DNA of 64,000 nucleotides from an uncultured Psychroserpens sp. (GTDB taxonomy: Bacteria; Bacteroidota; Bacteroidia; Flavobacteriales; Flavobacteriaceae): assembly GCA_947488655.1 (NCBI GenBank), contig CANKZZ010000003.1, forward strand, positions 186,001 through 250,000, in the 5' to 3' direction. The notes beneath the pieces are model-generated. The model saw only the letters and a program-made list of their open reading frames with translations. It was not told the DNA's origin and did no database searches. Below are positions 53,582-61,285 of the stretch, one piece after another; position 1 is the stretch's first letter; each line of letters starts with the position of its first letter. Made by a program: the position numbers and the translations under genes.

Positions 53582-53719
53582 ATGATTTTCAATACAATAC
53601 TATCGGCTGTAAAAGGAAATACTTGTAGACGTAATAAGTCTAACGTAAAAACAGCAAGACATCAATATATCATTGATAAGTACCATGAAAGATCTGTGAC
53701 CAACAGGTATTTTAGATAA
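53582..53719 (+). CDS. Possible basic mini-protein between regulator and glutamate dehydrogenase (45 aa)
   Basis: This 45-residue frame begins MIFNTILSAVKGNTCRRNKS and ends RSVTNRYFR. It is basic, has one Cys and no membrane span. It is the first ATG frame after the sigma-54-type promoter. A 19-codon frame (MYVKNIDIDTIAYILSKRA) lies at 53753-53812 between it and the dehydrogenase. Both could be leader peptides. I recognise no family, and coding is not certain. Confidence 0.4.
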   Translation: MIFNTILSAVKGNTCRRNKSNVKTARHQYIIDKYHERSVTNRYFR

Positions 53720-53840
53720 GACAATTTAACAACAAACACTACTTACTAATTTATGTATGTAAAAAATATAGACATTGATACAATAGCATATATTTTAAGT
53801 AAAAGAGCGTAAAAAGCATAAACCCGAATAAGAAATAAAA

Positions 53841-55145
53841 ATGACCACATTAACAGCAAATTTGAAAAAAACATCCAAAAAAGCACCTGTTAGAGGTATG
53901 ATGGATAATGTTATGGAGCAGTTTGAAAGTGCTGCAAACCAAATTAATTTACACCCAAATATTAGAAAAATATTAAGCATTACTAATAATGAAATCATTG
54001 TAAATTTTCCAGTAAAGATGGATAATGGAGATGTAGAAATATTTACTGGTTATCGTGTACAACATAATAATGCATTAGGTCCTTACAAAGGAGGATTGCG
54101 CTATCATCCAACTGTAGATATTGATGCAGCTAGAGCATTAGCCATGTGGATGACCTGGAAAACCTCATTGGCAGGTTTGCCATATGGAGGAGGAAAAGGG
54201 GGCATTAAACTAGATCCTTCTAAGTATTCACAATCAGAATTAGAAAGAATTACACGTCGTTTTACTTTTGCTTTAGCAGATAATATTGGGCCAGAGCATG
54301 ATATTCCTGCTCCAGATGTGAATACAAATAGTCAAACAATGGCTTGGATTGCAGATACTTATATGAGTACACGTCCTCCAGCAGAGCGTACAGCTAATCA
54401 ACATGTGGTTACTGGTAAACCAGACGGAAGTGGAGGATTAGAAGGTCGTGATAGAGCCACAGGTTATGGCGTATATCTATCTATTAAATTTTGGTCTGAG
54501 AAAAACAATAAAAACCTTCAAGGCAAGAAATTTATTGTACAAGGATTTGGTAATGTAGGTTATTGGGCAGCACATTTTTTAGAAAAAGATGGTGCTAAAC
54601 TAGTAGCTGTACAAGATGCTCATGGTAGTATTCAAAACCAACGAGGTATCAAAGTAGAAGACTTATTTAAGTATAGTCAAATCAATGATGGTAGTATTGT
54701 AGATTTTCCTGATGCTAAATTAGTTGATAACAATAAGTTTTTTACTCTGGATTGTGATATTTTAATTCCTGCTGCATTAGGCAATCAAATTACTTTAGAA
54801 AATGCCCCAAGAATAAAAGCACGACTCATTGCAGAAGGTGCCAACGGACCAACAAATGTAGAAGGTGAGAAAATTTTGTTAGAACGTGGTATTACGATTA
54901 TACCAGACATTTTATGTAATTCAGGAGGAGTCGTAGGTAGTTATTTTGAGTGGTTACAAAACCGTAATGGAGAGATTTGGCAATTAGATGAGGTAATGGC
55001 CAAATTGGATAAAAAGATGAAAGAATCTTTTAATAAGGTGTATGAATATGCGATAAATGAAAAAATAGATATGCGTACTGCAGCGTTTTGTATAGCTATA
55101 GAACGTATTGAAAAAGCATACATACAAAGAGGGATTTTTCCTTGA
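53841..55145 (+). CDS. gdhA: Glutamate dehydrogenase (Glu/Leu/Phe/Val family)
   Basis: This 434-residue enzyme has the substrate and catalytic region GYRVQHNNALGPYKGGLRYHP and LPYGGGKGGIKLDP (catalytic Lys), the aspartate-containing DIPAPDVNTN, the NAD(P)-binding fold VQGFGNVGYWAAHFL and AEGANGPTN. Length and motifs fit the hexameric 430-residue class that interconverts glutamate and 2-oxoglutarate. Control by the neighbouring NtrB/NtrC-like pair would link nitrogen or starvation sensing to glutamate metabolism (inference). Confidence 0.95.
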   Translation: MTTLTANLKKTSKKAPVRGMMDNVMEQFESAANQINLHPNIRKILSITNNEIIVNFPVKMDNGDVEIFTGYRVQHNNALGPYKGGLRYHPTVDIDAARALAMWMTWKTSLAGLPYGGGKGGIKLDPSKYSQSELERITRRFTFALADNIGPEHDIPAPDVNTNSQTMAWIADTYMSTRPPAERTANQHVVTGKPDGSGGLEGRDRATGYGVYLSIKFWSEKNNKNLQGKKFIVQGFGNVGYWAAHFLEKDGAKLVAVQDAHGSIQNQRGIKVEDLFKYSQINDGSIVDFPDAKLVDNNKFFTLDCDILIPAALGNQITLENAPRIKARLIAEGANGPTNVEGEKILLERGITIIPDILCNSGGVVGSYFEWLQNRNGEIWQLDEVMAKLDKKMKESFNKVYEYAINEKIDMRTAAFCIAIERIEKAYIQRGIFP

Positions 55146-55164
55146 TAATATAAATGGTAAAGAG

Positions 55165-55584
55165 ATGAAATACAGAAGTTTAATATTAGAAAAAAAGGAA
55201 TATGTCTACTTAAAAAGGATACTAAATATCTCTGGTTATGTAGAAGATCACGAAACTCAAAAGTGTTTAATGTTATTAGCCGAAGAGTTAAAATCTGCAC
55301 ATATTGTAGATAACAAAGACATGCCAAATGATGTGATAAGATTTAATAGTAAAGTTACAGTTAAATTCAATAACGGTTTAGAAAAAACGGTACAGCTGGT
55401 TATACCTATAGATAGAAGTGTGAAAGAAAATAAAATTTCAATTCTTACACCAATGGGTTCTGCACTGATAGGATATGCTAAGGGAGATTTAATTGATTGG
55501 AATTTTCCTAACGGAAAACAACAAATTAGAATTATAGATGTCACTCAAGAGGAAATATTTAGCGACACAGATATAGTAATTTAA
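55165..55584 (+). CDS. GreA/GreB-family (Rnk-like) factor
   Basis: This 139-residue protein starts MKYRSLILEKKEYVYLKRIL. It lacks the full GreA coiled coil; the short N-terminal helical part is followed by the GreA C-terminal FKBP-like domain (GSALIGYAKGDLIDWNFPNGKQQIRIIDV). This layout matches Rnk-like regulators of nucleoside diphosphate kinase and RNA polymerase. The frame begins at 55108 inside the dehydrogenase gene, but the ATG at 55165 gives the standard start. Confidence 0.85.
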   Translation: MKYRSLILEKKEYVYLKRILNISGYVEDHETQKCLMLLAEELKSAHIVDNKDMPNDVIRFNSKVTVKFNNGLEKTVQLVIPIDRSVKENKISILTPMGSALIGYAKGDLIDWNFPNGKQQIRIIDVTQEEIFSDTDIVI

Positions 55585-55595
55585 AATTAGTAGAT

Positions 55596-56015
55596 ATGAC
55601 AACCATAAATACCGAGATATTTAATCACGATACCAATGTTGATGTTACTCATAAGATTAATACTATGGAGTTAGATAATTGGATTAATCACTTAAAATAT
55701 ATTAAAAAGGAGCTAGTCAATCTAATAAATATTTGTAGCCAAGATTTAAAACATAAACTAGGAGATGATAGTGTGTTGGAGCGTTTTAATAAAAAAGAAA
55801 TAGAAAATGACACATTTTTAAATGCGCTTTTAAATTATGCCAGTTCAAGATCTAATATTGCTGAGTGTGAAGATACCCAATGTGATATGGTTTATATCAA
55901 AGAGCACGAAAGTTATAGAAGAAGTTATTTGTATCACTTAGATAAGTACAGACGATTAAAAGATGAGTTTTTTAATAAGGTACAAGGACAATTTACACTT
56001 TTAAATATTAATTAA
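55596..56015 (+). CDS. Helical protein of unknown function, paralogue of the next gene
   Basis: This 139-residue, acidic, helical protein has a core MELDNWINHLKYIKKELVNL, a linker with two Cys (AECEDTQCD) and a C-terminal helix (YLYHLDKYRRLKDEFFNKV). The next gene repeats this pattern (DLSELNTWIQVLESINTELD, then HYLNLVNEFNGFRNQ), so the two are paralogues. Two-helix proteins of this type could bind stress-related partners; no named family. Confidence 0.75.
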   Translation: MTTINTEIFNHDTNVDVTHKINTMELDNWINHLKYIKKELVNLINICSQDLKHKLGDDSVLERFNKKEIENDTFLNALLNYASSRSNIAECEDTQCDMVYIKEHESYRRSYLYHLDKYRRLKDEFFNKVQGQFTLLNIN

Positions 56016-56054
56016 TTTTTACAATAACGTTTGACTTCAATATATAAAATAGAT

Positions 56055-56411
56055 ATGCATAGGAGATTATGCATACAAAAAGACCTAAGCGAGTTAAACA
56101 CTTGGATACAAGTACTAGAATCAATTAATACCGAATTAGATTATTTATCCATAATAGAAAAACAGTTAATAAAAATTGGAGCTATTACTAGTGCTATTCG
56201 AGCATTTCGTAGAAAAAATATTTTAGTAATGGCTAACCTTTGCAAATATGAACAAGAGCTAAAAACCGAGATTGAATATGGTAAAATTGAATATGATTCT
56301 ATACGCTTAAAGAGTCATATTCTTAAAAGAGAACACTATTTAAATTTAGTAAATGAATTCAATGGTTTTAGAAATCAATGTTATATGCAACTCAAAAAAT
56401 TTAAGAGATAA
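56055..56411 (+). CDS. Helical protein of unknown function, paralogue of the previous gene
   Basis: This 118-residue helical protein begins MHRRLCIQKDLSELNTWIQV. It repeats the W-I/V-x-x-L plus E-L-x-x-L heptad pattern and C-terminal HYLNLVNEF of its neighbour, with a basic middle (AFRRKNILVMA). The frame opens with TTG at 56031, but the ATG at 56055 is preferred. It is 39 bases after the previous stop and belongs to the same transcript. Confidence 0.7.
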   Translation: MHRRLCIQKDLSELNTWIQVLESINTELDYLSIIEKQLIKIGAITSAIRAFRRKNILVMANLCKYEQELKTEIEYGKIEYDSIRLKSHILKREHYLNLVNEFNGFRNQCYMQLKKFKR

Positions 56412-56423
56412 AGGCTTTTAAAG

Positions 56424-56539
56424 TTTTACTTAGGCACACAAAATCAAGGTTTGTTGATAATAAATTAGTTAGTGTTATTATAGGTTTTGTGTCTAAATAA
56501 CCGCAAAGATGATTGACTTTGCGGTTAGCCTAAGTAAGA
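56424..56539 (+). ncRNA. Candidate structured RNA, three-way junction, upstream of the stress-protein gene
   Basis: Three helices close on one another. P1 is TTACTTAGGC (56426-56435) with GCCTAAGTAA (56528-56537). P2 is ACACAAAATC (56436-56445) with GGTTTTGTGT (56483-56492, one G-T pair), extended by ATAATAA/TTATTAT (56457-56463 and 56475-56481). P3 is TAACCGCAAAG (56498-56508) with CTTTGCGGTTA (56517-56527). P1 abuts P2 and P3 with no spacer; only 5 bases join P2 and P3. No T-run follows, so P3 is not a terminator. Orientation is assumed from the downstream gene. Confidence 0.55.
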
Positions 56540-56572
56540 TATAAGTAAATGTAGAACTTAAAAAAAAATAAA

Positions 56573-57403
56573 ATGAAAAAAATTTTAATACCAACAGACT
56601 TTTCATTGAATAGTTATCAAACTATAGATTATATAGTTGAGCTATTTAAGAATGAACATTGTGAGTTTTATTTTTTAAATACGTTTACTTATGATGTTAA
56701 CAGTTTAAATGCAATAGAACTGCTTCAAGCAGATGATGAATGGTATGATAAGCCAAAACAAGAATCTTTGAGATTACTAGGTAAAATTGTTGAGCGCTAC
56801 ATACCAAGAAAAAATACAACAAACCATTCGTTTAATGCAATTTCAGATTGTATTGATTTAACAGAGGGTATTGTAGTCAATGTTGAAAAAATAGGGATAG
56901 ATTTAGTGATTCTTACAGGTAAACCAGGTAATAAAATAAGCAAAAACACAGGTAACACTTTAGAAAGAGTTAGATGTTGTCCTATTCTTATAGTGCCACC
57001 ACATGCATCAATTTGTAAAAGCATTAATTTAACTATAGCTTCAAATTTTAAACAAAAAATAAATACGTTAGAGCTTTATAAGTTTATTAAAGTACTCGAA
57101 AACACGAATATTGAAATTGAAATTTTAGTTTTAGAGAAAGAAAACACATTAGATATTGATGCATCAAATAATTTAGAGGTGTTAATTGATTATTTGAGTC
57201 GCATTTTAAATAAATCTATAGGGTTAAAATATATTAGTTCTTCTTTTTGTATTAAGGATTATGCTCAATTAAATTTAAGTAGTATTATGTGTATAATAGA
57301 TAGAAAACCAGATTTGTTTAGAAAAATAGGTTTATTAAAATCTAATATCATCCCTATTTTAAAACAAATACGTGGTAATACTGTATTAACAATACATCAA
57401 TAA
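56573..57403 (+). CDS. Two-domain universal stress protein (UspA-like)
   Basis: This 276-residue protein begins MKKILIPTDFSLNSYQTIDY, the typical Usp strand-turn, and the first domain ends with the nucleotide loop LTGKPGNKISKNTGNT followed by CPILIVPP. The loop has the G-x-x-G part but a shortened spacing before the last Gly. The second half (from about residue 145) keeps the fold pattern but lacks a clear ATP motif. It is expressed behind the structured leader at 56424 and lies in the dehydrogenase/Rnk region. Confidence 0.88.
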   Translation: MKKILIPTDFSLNSYQTIDYIVELFKNEHCEFYFLNTFTYDVNSLNAIELLQADDEWYDKPKQESLRLLGKIVERYIPRKNTTNHSFNAISDCIDLTEGIVVNVEKIGIDLVILTGKPGNKISKNTGNTLERVRCCPILIVPPHASICKSINLTIASNFKQKINTLELYKFIKVLENTNIEIEILVLEKENTLDIDASNNLEVLIDYLSRILNKSIGLKYISSSFCIKDYAQLNLSSIMCIIDRKPDLFRKIGLLKSNIIPILKQIRGNTVLTIHQ

Positions 57404-57482
57404 GGTGTTGGTTTTTAAAATGTTATATTGCTTTATGATTGCAATATTTTAAACAGTTAACCTTAACTTAGTATCATAAAAA

Positions 57483-57512
57483 CAAAAAACCCATAACTTT
57501 CGTTATGGGTTT
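57483..57512 (-). terminator. Rho-independent terminator of tRNA-Ser
   Basis: An 11-bp stem AAACCCATAAC (57487-57497) and GTTATGGGTTT (57502-57512) with a 4-base loop; on the minus strand it is followed by a T-rich run. Confidence 0.9.
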
Positions 57513-57519
57513 ACTTTTG

Positions 57520-57604
57520 CGGAGAGTAAGGGATTCGAACCCCTGGAGGTGTGACCCTCAACAGTTTTCAAGACTGCCGCATTCGACCACTCTGCCAACT
57601 CTCC
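57520..57604 (-). tRNA. tRNA-Ser (anticodon TGA)
   Basis: Acceptor stem GGAGAGT/ACTCTCC pairs fully, with discriminator G. The anticodon loop CTTGAAA gives TGA, and there is a long class II variable arm (GAGGGTCACACCTC) and T-arm GGGGTTCGAATCCCT. CCA is not encoded. Confidence 0.97.
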
Positions 57605-57638
57605 AAAGTGTCTCATTAGGTTTCCCTAATTGCGAGTG

Positions 57639-57670
57639 CAAATATAGTATCCTTTTTTAATTCTTTCAAA
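57639..57670 (-). promoter_or_regulatory. Promoter of tRNA-Ser
   Basis: On the minus strand, TTTG (57670-57667) and TATATTTG (57646-57639) are separated by 20 bases, an ideal Bacteroidota promoter, about 35 bases above the tRNA. Confidence 0.75.
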
Positions 57671-57779
57671 TAAAAGTTGCTTTTTTTAATGGAATTAATT
57701 TTACTATAGAATTATTTTATAGCCTAACACAAATTTTTGAGTCATCAAACCTTATTTTTACAGAAATATTAAATCATCA

Positions 57780-58409
57780 ATGAGTACAATAGATCAATTA
57801 AAATGGCGCTATGCAACTAAGAAATTTGATGCAACCAGAGTGCTTTCCGAAGAAAAATTAGATATACTTAAACAAGCTTTTAATCTTACAGCAACTTCTT
57901 TTGGGCTCCAATCTCTAAAATTGGTAATAGTTACTGATAACTCTATTAGAAATGAACTTGTACAACATTCGTATAATCAAAAGCAGGTCGTAGATGCCTC
58001 TCATCTATTAGTATTATGTATAAACGATAATATTATTGATAAAGATGTTGATTCGCTTTTTGATGCTATTAAAACTATACGTGCCACTCCCGAAACTATT
58101 TTAGCGCCTTACAGAAACGATTTAAAAAGTATGATGGCCTCAAAAACTGTTGAAGAGCGTGTAGAATGGTCAATAAAACAAGCTTATATTGCCCTTGGTA
58201 ATTTAATGACGGTTTGTGCAATTGAAAAGATTGACTCTTGCCCAATGGAAGGTTTTAATCCTTTACAGTATGATAACATCTTAAATCTTAAAGAGAAAGG
58301 TCTAAAATCTGTATTACTATTACCTGTAGGTTATAGAGCAGATGATGATATGTTTGCTACCTTTAAAAAAGTGCGAAAACAGGTAAGTGAAACGGTTATA
58401 GAAATATAG
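57780..58409 (+). CDS. Nitroreductase family NAD(P)H-dependent oxidoreductase
   Basis: This 209-residue FMN enzyme begins MSTIDQLKWRYATKKFDATR and has LTATSFGLQSLKLVIVTD, the central QAYIALGNLMTVCA and C-terminal PVGYRADDDMF segments of NfsB-like nitroreductases. It reduces nitro compounds, quinones or flavins with NAD(P)H. It stands alone. Confidence 0.92.
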   Translation: MSTIDQLKWRYATKKFDATRVLSEEKLDILKQAFNLTATSFGLQSLKLVIVTDNSIRNELVQHSYNQKQVVDASHLLVLCINDNIIDKDVDSLFDAIKTIRATPETILAPYRNDLKSMMASKTVEERVEWSIKQAYIALGNLMTVCAIEKIDSCPMEGFNPLQYDNILNLKEKGLKSVLLLPVGYRADDDMFATFKKVRKQVSETVIEI

Positions 58410-58482
58410 TTAATAGGCTATATTTATATTATATTTGTTTAGTAGTTATACCTAATATTAAATTCACTAGTTACAAATTATT

Positions 58483-58902
58483 ATGAAAAATTTATTATTC
58501 ATCTTAGCATTAGCTTTTACTTTACAATTATCTGCGCAAGACAATCTAAATTGGATCTCAGATAATGGTATAGCTCAAAAACATTCTGAGAATCAAAATA
58601 AACCTATTTTAGTTTTTGTGACTAATAATCCAAAAATTGATGTTTCGGCACTATTAAAGAATCTTGTAAATAATGATAAGCTTTTAACTAAAATCTCTAC
58701 AAATGCTATATTATTAATGTTAGATGTTTCTGATACAAAATCATCAAATGCAAGATTTGGCATTCATTATACAAAACAAACAGGTGCGCCAGGATTATCT
58801 TTAATTGATAACCATGGAAAAACTCTTATAAATCCACTAGTTGATTTTAATTCTGAAGAAAAAGTACTTACATTTTTAACTTTGTTAAACGATAAAATAT
58901 AA
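58483..58902 (+). CDS. Secreted thioredoxin-fold protein without cysteines
   Basis: This 139-residue protein has a signal peptide (MKNLLFILALAFTLQLSAQ) and a thioredoxin-like fold (PILVFVTNN, TNAILLMLDVSD, cis-Pro segment TGAPGLSLIDNHG). There is no Cys at all, so the CxxC redox centre is missing. It may have a binding or structural role. It starts 73 bases after the nitroreductase and lies 7 bases before the DegT-like gene. Confidence 0.75.
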   Translation: MKNLLFILALAFTLQLSAQDNLNWISDNGIAQKHSENQNKPILVFVTNNPKIDVSALLKNLVNNDKLLTKISTNAILLMLDVSDTKSSNARFGIHYTKQTGAPGLSLIDNHGKTLINPLVDFNSEEKVLTFLTLLNDKI

Positions 58903-58909
58903 TTATTAC

Positions 58910-60103
58910 ATGCCTGGATTTGAATTATTTGGTGACCTTGAGCGCAAAGAAGTTAATGATGTATTAGATAATGGTGTTTTGATGCGCTATGGCTTTGATG
59001 GCATGCGTAATGGGCATTGGAAAGCTAAAGAATTAGAACACGAACTTGCTAACACATTTAATTCACATCATGTACAACTTGTTTCTAGTGGTACAGCAGC
59101 TGTATCTGTTGCATTAGCATCTGCAGGTGTTGGAGCAGGAGATGAGGTTATAATGCCAACATTTACATTTGTAGCCAGTTTTGAGGCTATTATGATGTTG
59201 GGAGCCATACCAGTTCTTGTTGATATTGATGATACGCTAACTCTAGATCCAGAGGCAGTAAAAGCAGCAATTACTCCCAACACTAAGGCAGTTATGGTAG
59301 TACAAATGTGTGGGAGCATGGGCGATTTAAATGCGCTTCAAAACATTTGTAAACAACATAAATTGTTACTTATAGAAGATGCTTGCCAAGCTATTGGTGG
59401 GACATACGAAGGTAAACCACTTGGTAGTATAGGTGACTTAGGCTGTTTCTCGTTTGATTTCGTAAAAACAATAACATGTGGAGAAGGTGGAGCTGTGATA
59501 ACCAATAATGAAGAGTATTACATAAATGCAGACCATTATAGTGATCATGGTCATGACCATATAGGAAACGATAGAGGAGCAGAAACTCATCCTTTTTTAG
59601 GGTATAATTTTAGAATATCTGAGTTGCATGCAGCAGTTGGTTTAGCTCAAGTAAGACGTTTACCAGAGTTTATTGCTATACAAAAAAAGCATTATACAAT
59701 ACTTAGAGATGCTGTTGCTTCATTACCTGAGGTTACGTTTAGACGTGTGCCAAAAGGAGGAGAGGAGAGTTATGCATTTTTAAATTTCTTTATGCCAAAT
59801 TTAGAAATTGCAAGAAAGGTGGTAGAGAATTTTAAAACTAATGGGATTGATGTATGCTGGAACTATTTTGACAATAACTGGCATTATGTTAAAGAGTGGA
59901 ATCATTTAAAAAATCAAAAATCTCTGTTTCCTTTATCTTCGGAAGTAAAGCAAGGTTTAGAGCGCATAAAAAATACATCGTTTGATCAATCTGATCATTT
60001 TATAGGTCGAAATATCTCTTGCTTAATAAAAATGTCGTGGACAGAGGAAGAAGTTATCCTTAGAGCGTCTAAAATGGTAGATGCTATAAAAGCAGCGCTT
60101 TAA
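58910..60103 (+). CDS. DegT/DnrJ/EryC1/StrS family PLP aminotransferase
   Basis: This 397-residue enzyme has the family motifs SSGTAAVSVALASAGVGAGDEVI, EDACQAIGG and the PLP lysine at Lys186 (CFSFDFVKTITCGEGGAV), then GYNFRISELHAAVGLAQV. It transfers amino groups to a keto-sugar, commonly for surface polysaccharide or modified amino sugars. No sugar genes adjoin it. Its final bases overlap the convergent ribB gene by 4. Confidence 0.92.
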   Translation: MPGFELFGDLERKEVNDVLDNGVLMRYGFDGMRNGHWKAKELEHELANTFNSHHVQLVSSGTAAVSVALASAGVGAGDEVIMPTFTFVASFEAIMMLGAIPVLVDIDDTLTLDPEAVKAAITPNTKAVMVVQMCGSMGDLNALQNICKQHKLLLIEDACQAIGGTYEGKPLGSIGDLGCFSFDFVKTITCGEGGAVITNNEEYYINADHYSDHGHDHIGNDRGAETHPFLGYNFRISELHAAVGLAQVRRLPEFIAIQKKHYTILRDAVASLPEVTFRRVPKGGEESYAFLNFFMPNLEIARKVVENFKTNGIDVCWNYFDNNWHYVKEWNHLKNQKSLFPLSSEVKQGLERIKNTSFDQSDHFIGRNISCLIKMSWTEEEVILRASKMVDAIKAAL

Positions 60104-61257
60104 TAATTAACATATTCTACAATCTCTAAACCATAACCAATCATACCAACACGTTTGGTTTGTTGTGTGTTCGTTATAAGCTTAAGCTTGTGTATATTTA
60201 AATCATGTAGTATTTGAGCTCCAATACCAAAATCTTTAGAGTCCATTTCTATACGAGGAGCTTTAGCAATTTCACCATCTACTTGATTGTCTTTTAAAAT
60301 ATTTAGACGTTTAAGTAAATTCATTGATTGTGATTGCTGGTTGATAAAAACAATGGCACCTTTTTTTTCGGCATTAATGACTTTAAACATATCATCAAGC
60401 TTCTCATCTGCATTATTTGTAAGGGTTCCCAAGATATCGTTATTTACCAATGTGGCATTAATTCTAGTTAATACATGCTCATCTTTAGACCAAGTTCCTT
60501 TTGTTAATGCAATATGAATTTGATTATTAGTAGTTTGTTGGTAAGCACGCAATCTATACTGGCCAAAACGTGTTTCTATATTAAAATCTTCTTTCTTTTC
60601 AATTAAAGAATCATGCTCCATGCGATAAGCGACTAAATCTTCAATAGACACAATTTTTAAATCAAACTTCTTGGCTACTTTCATTAATTCTGGCAATCTA
60701 GCCATAGAGCCATCTTCATTCATTATCTCAACAATAACTCCAGCAGGTTCTAAACCAGCTAGTCTTGCAAAATCAATAGCAGCTTCTGTATGTCCAGTTC
60801 TTCTTAAAACACCTCCATCTTTAGCGACTAACGGGAAAATATGACCAGGTCGTGCTAATTCAAAAGGTTTAATTTTAGGGTCTATAAGTGCTTGCACTGT
60901 TTTAGATCTATCACCAGCAGATATTCCTGTGGTTACTCCGTTACCCTTTAAATCTACAGATACCGTAAATGCGGTTTCCATAGGATCTGTATTATTGGTA
61001 ACCATCATATGCAAGTCTAATTCTCTACATCTACTCTCTGTTAAAGGAGCACAAATTAATCCTCTACCATGAGTTGCCATAAAATTGATAGTCTCTGGCG
61101 TTATTTTGCTAGATGCAGCTAAAAAATCTCCTTCATTTTCTCTGTTCTCATCATCAACAACAATAATAACTTTACCTTGTTTAATATCTAGAATCGCTTC
61201 TTCTATAGTATTTAACTTTGTTTTAGTTGTGCGTTGTGCAGTATTGGTAGTCATCAT
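60100..61257 (-). CDS. ribB: 3,4-dihydroxy-2-butanone-4-phosphate synthase with decayed GTP cyclohydrolase II domain
   Basis: This 385-residue protein has an intact RibB domain (VIIVVDDENRENEGDF, GVTTGISAGDRSKT, RRTGHTEAAIDFARL). The second half (from about residue 225) aligns in layout with RibA (FGQYRLRAY, KDFGIGAQILHDLNIHKLKLITN), but the zinc-binding Cys triad is absent (region reads RINATLVNNDILG). Only the riboflavin four-carbon step is expected to work; a separate GTP cyclohydrolase II should exist elsewhere. Its product feeds flavin and the ribityllumazine antenna of FeS photolyase. Confidence 0.9.
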   Translation of the reverse strand: MMTTNTAQRTTKTKLNTIEEAILDIKQGKVIIVVDDENRENEGDFLAASSKITPETINFMATHGRGLICAPLTESRCRELDLHMMVTNNTDPMETAFTVSVDLKGNGVTTGISAGDRSKTVQALIDPKIKPFELARPGHIFPLVAKDGGVLRRTGHTEAAIDFARLAGLEPAGVIVEIMNEDGSMARLPELMKVAKKFDLKIVSIEDLVAYRMEHDSLIEKKEDFNIETRFGQYRLRAYQQTTNNQIHIALTKGTWSKDEHVLTRINATLVNNDILGTLTNNADEKLDDMFKVINAEKKGAIVFINQQSQSMNLLKRLNILKDNQVDGEIAKAPRIEMDSKDFGIGAQILHDLNIHKLKLITNTQQTKRVGMIGYGLEIVEYVNY

Positions 61258-61285
61258 TTTGAGTTTAGAAATGCAAAGATATGGC

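Noticed and set aside
56498-56527. P3 hairpin as an ordinary terminator
   Set aside because: No T-run follows on either strand, and the hairpin is enclosed by two further matching helices.
61258-61285. FMN riboswitch before ribB
   Set aside because: The gap to the next gene is only 28 bases, far too short for the aptamer.
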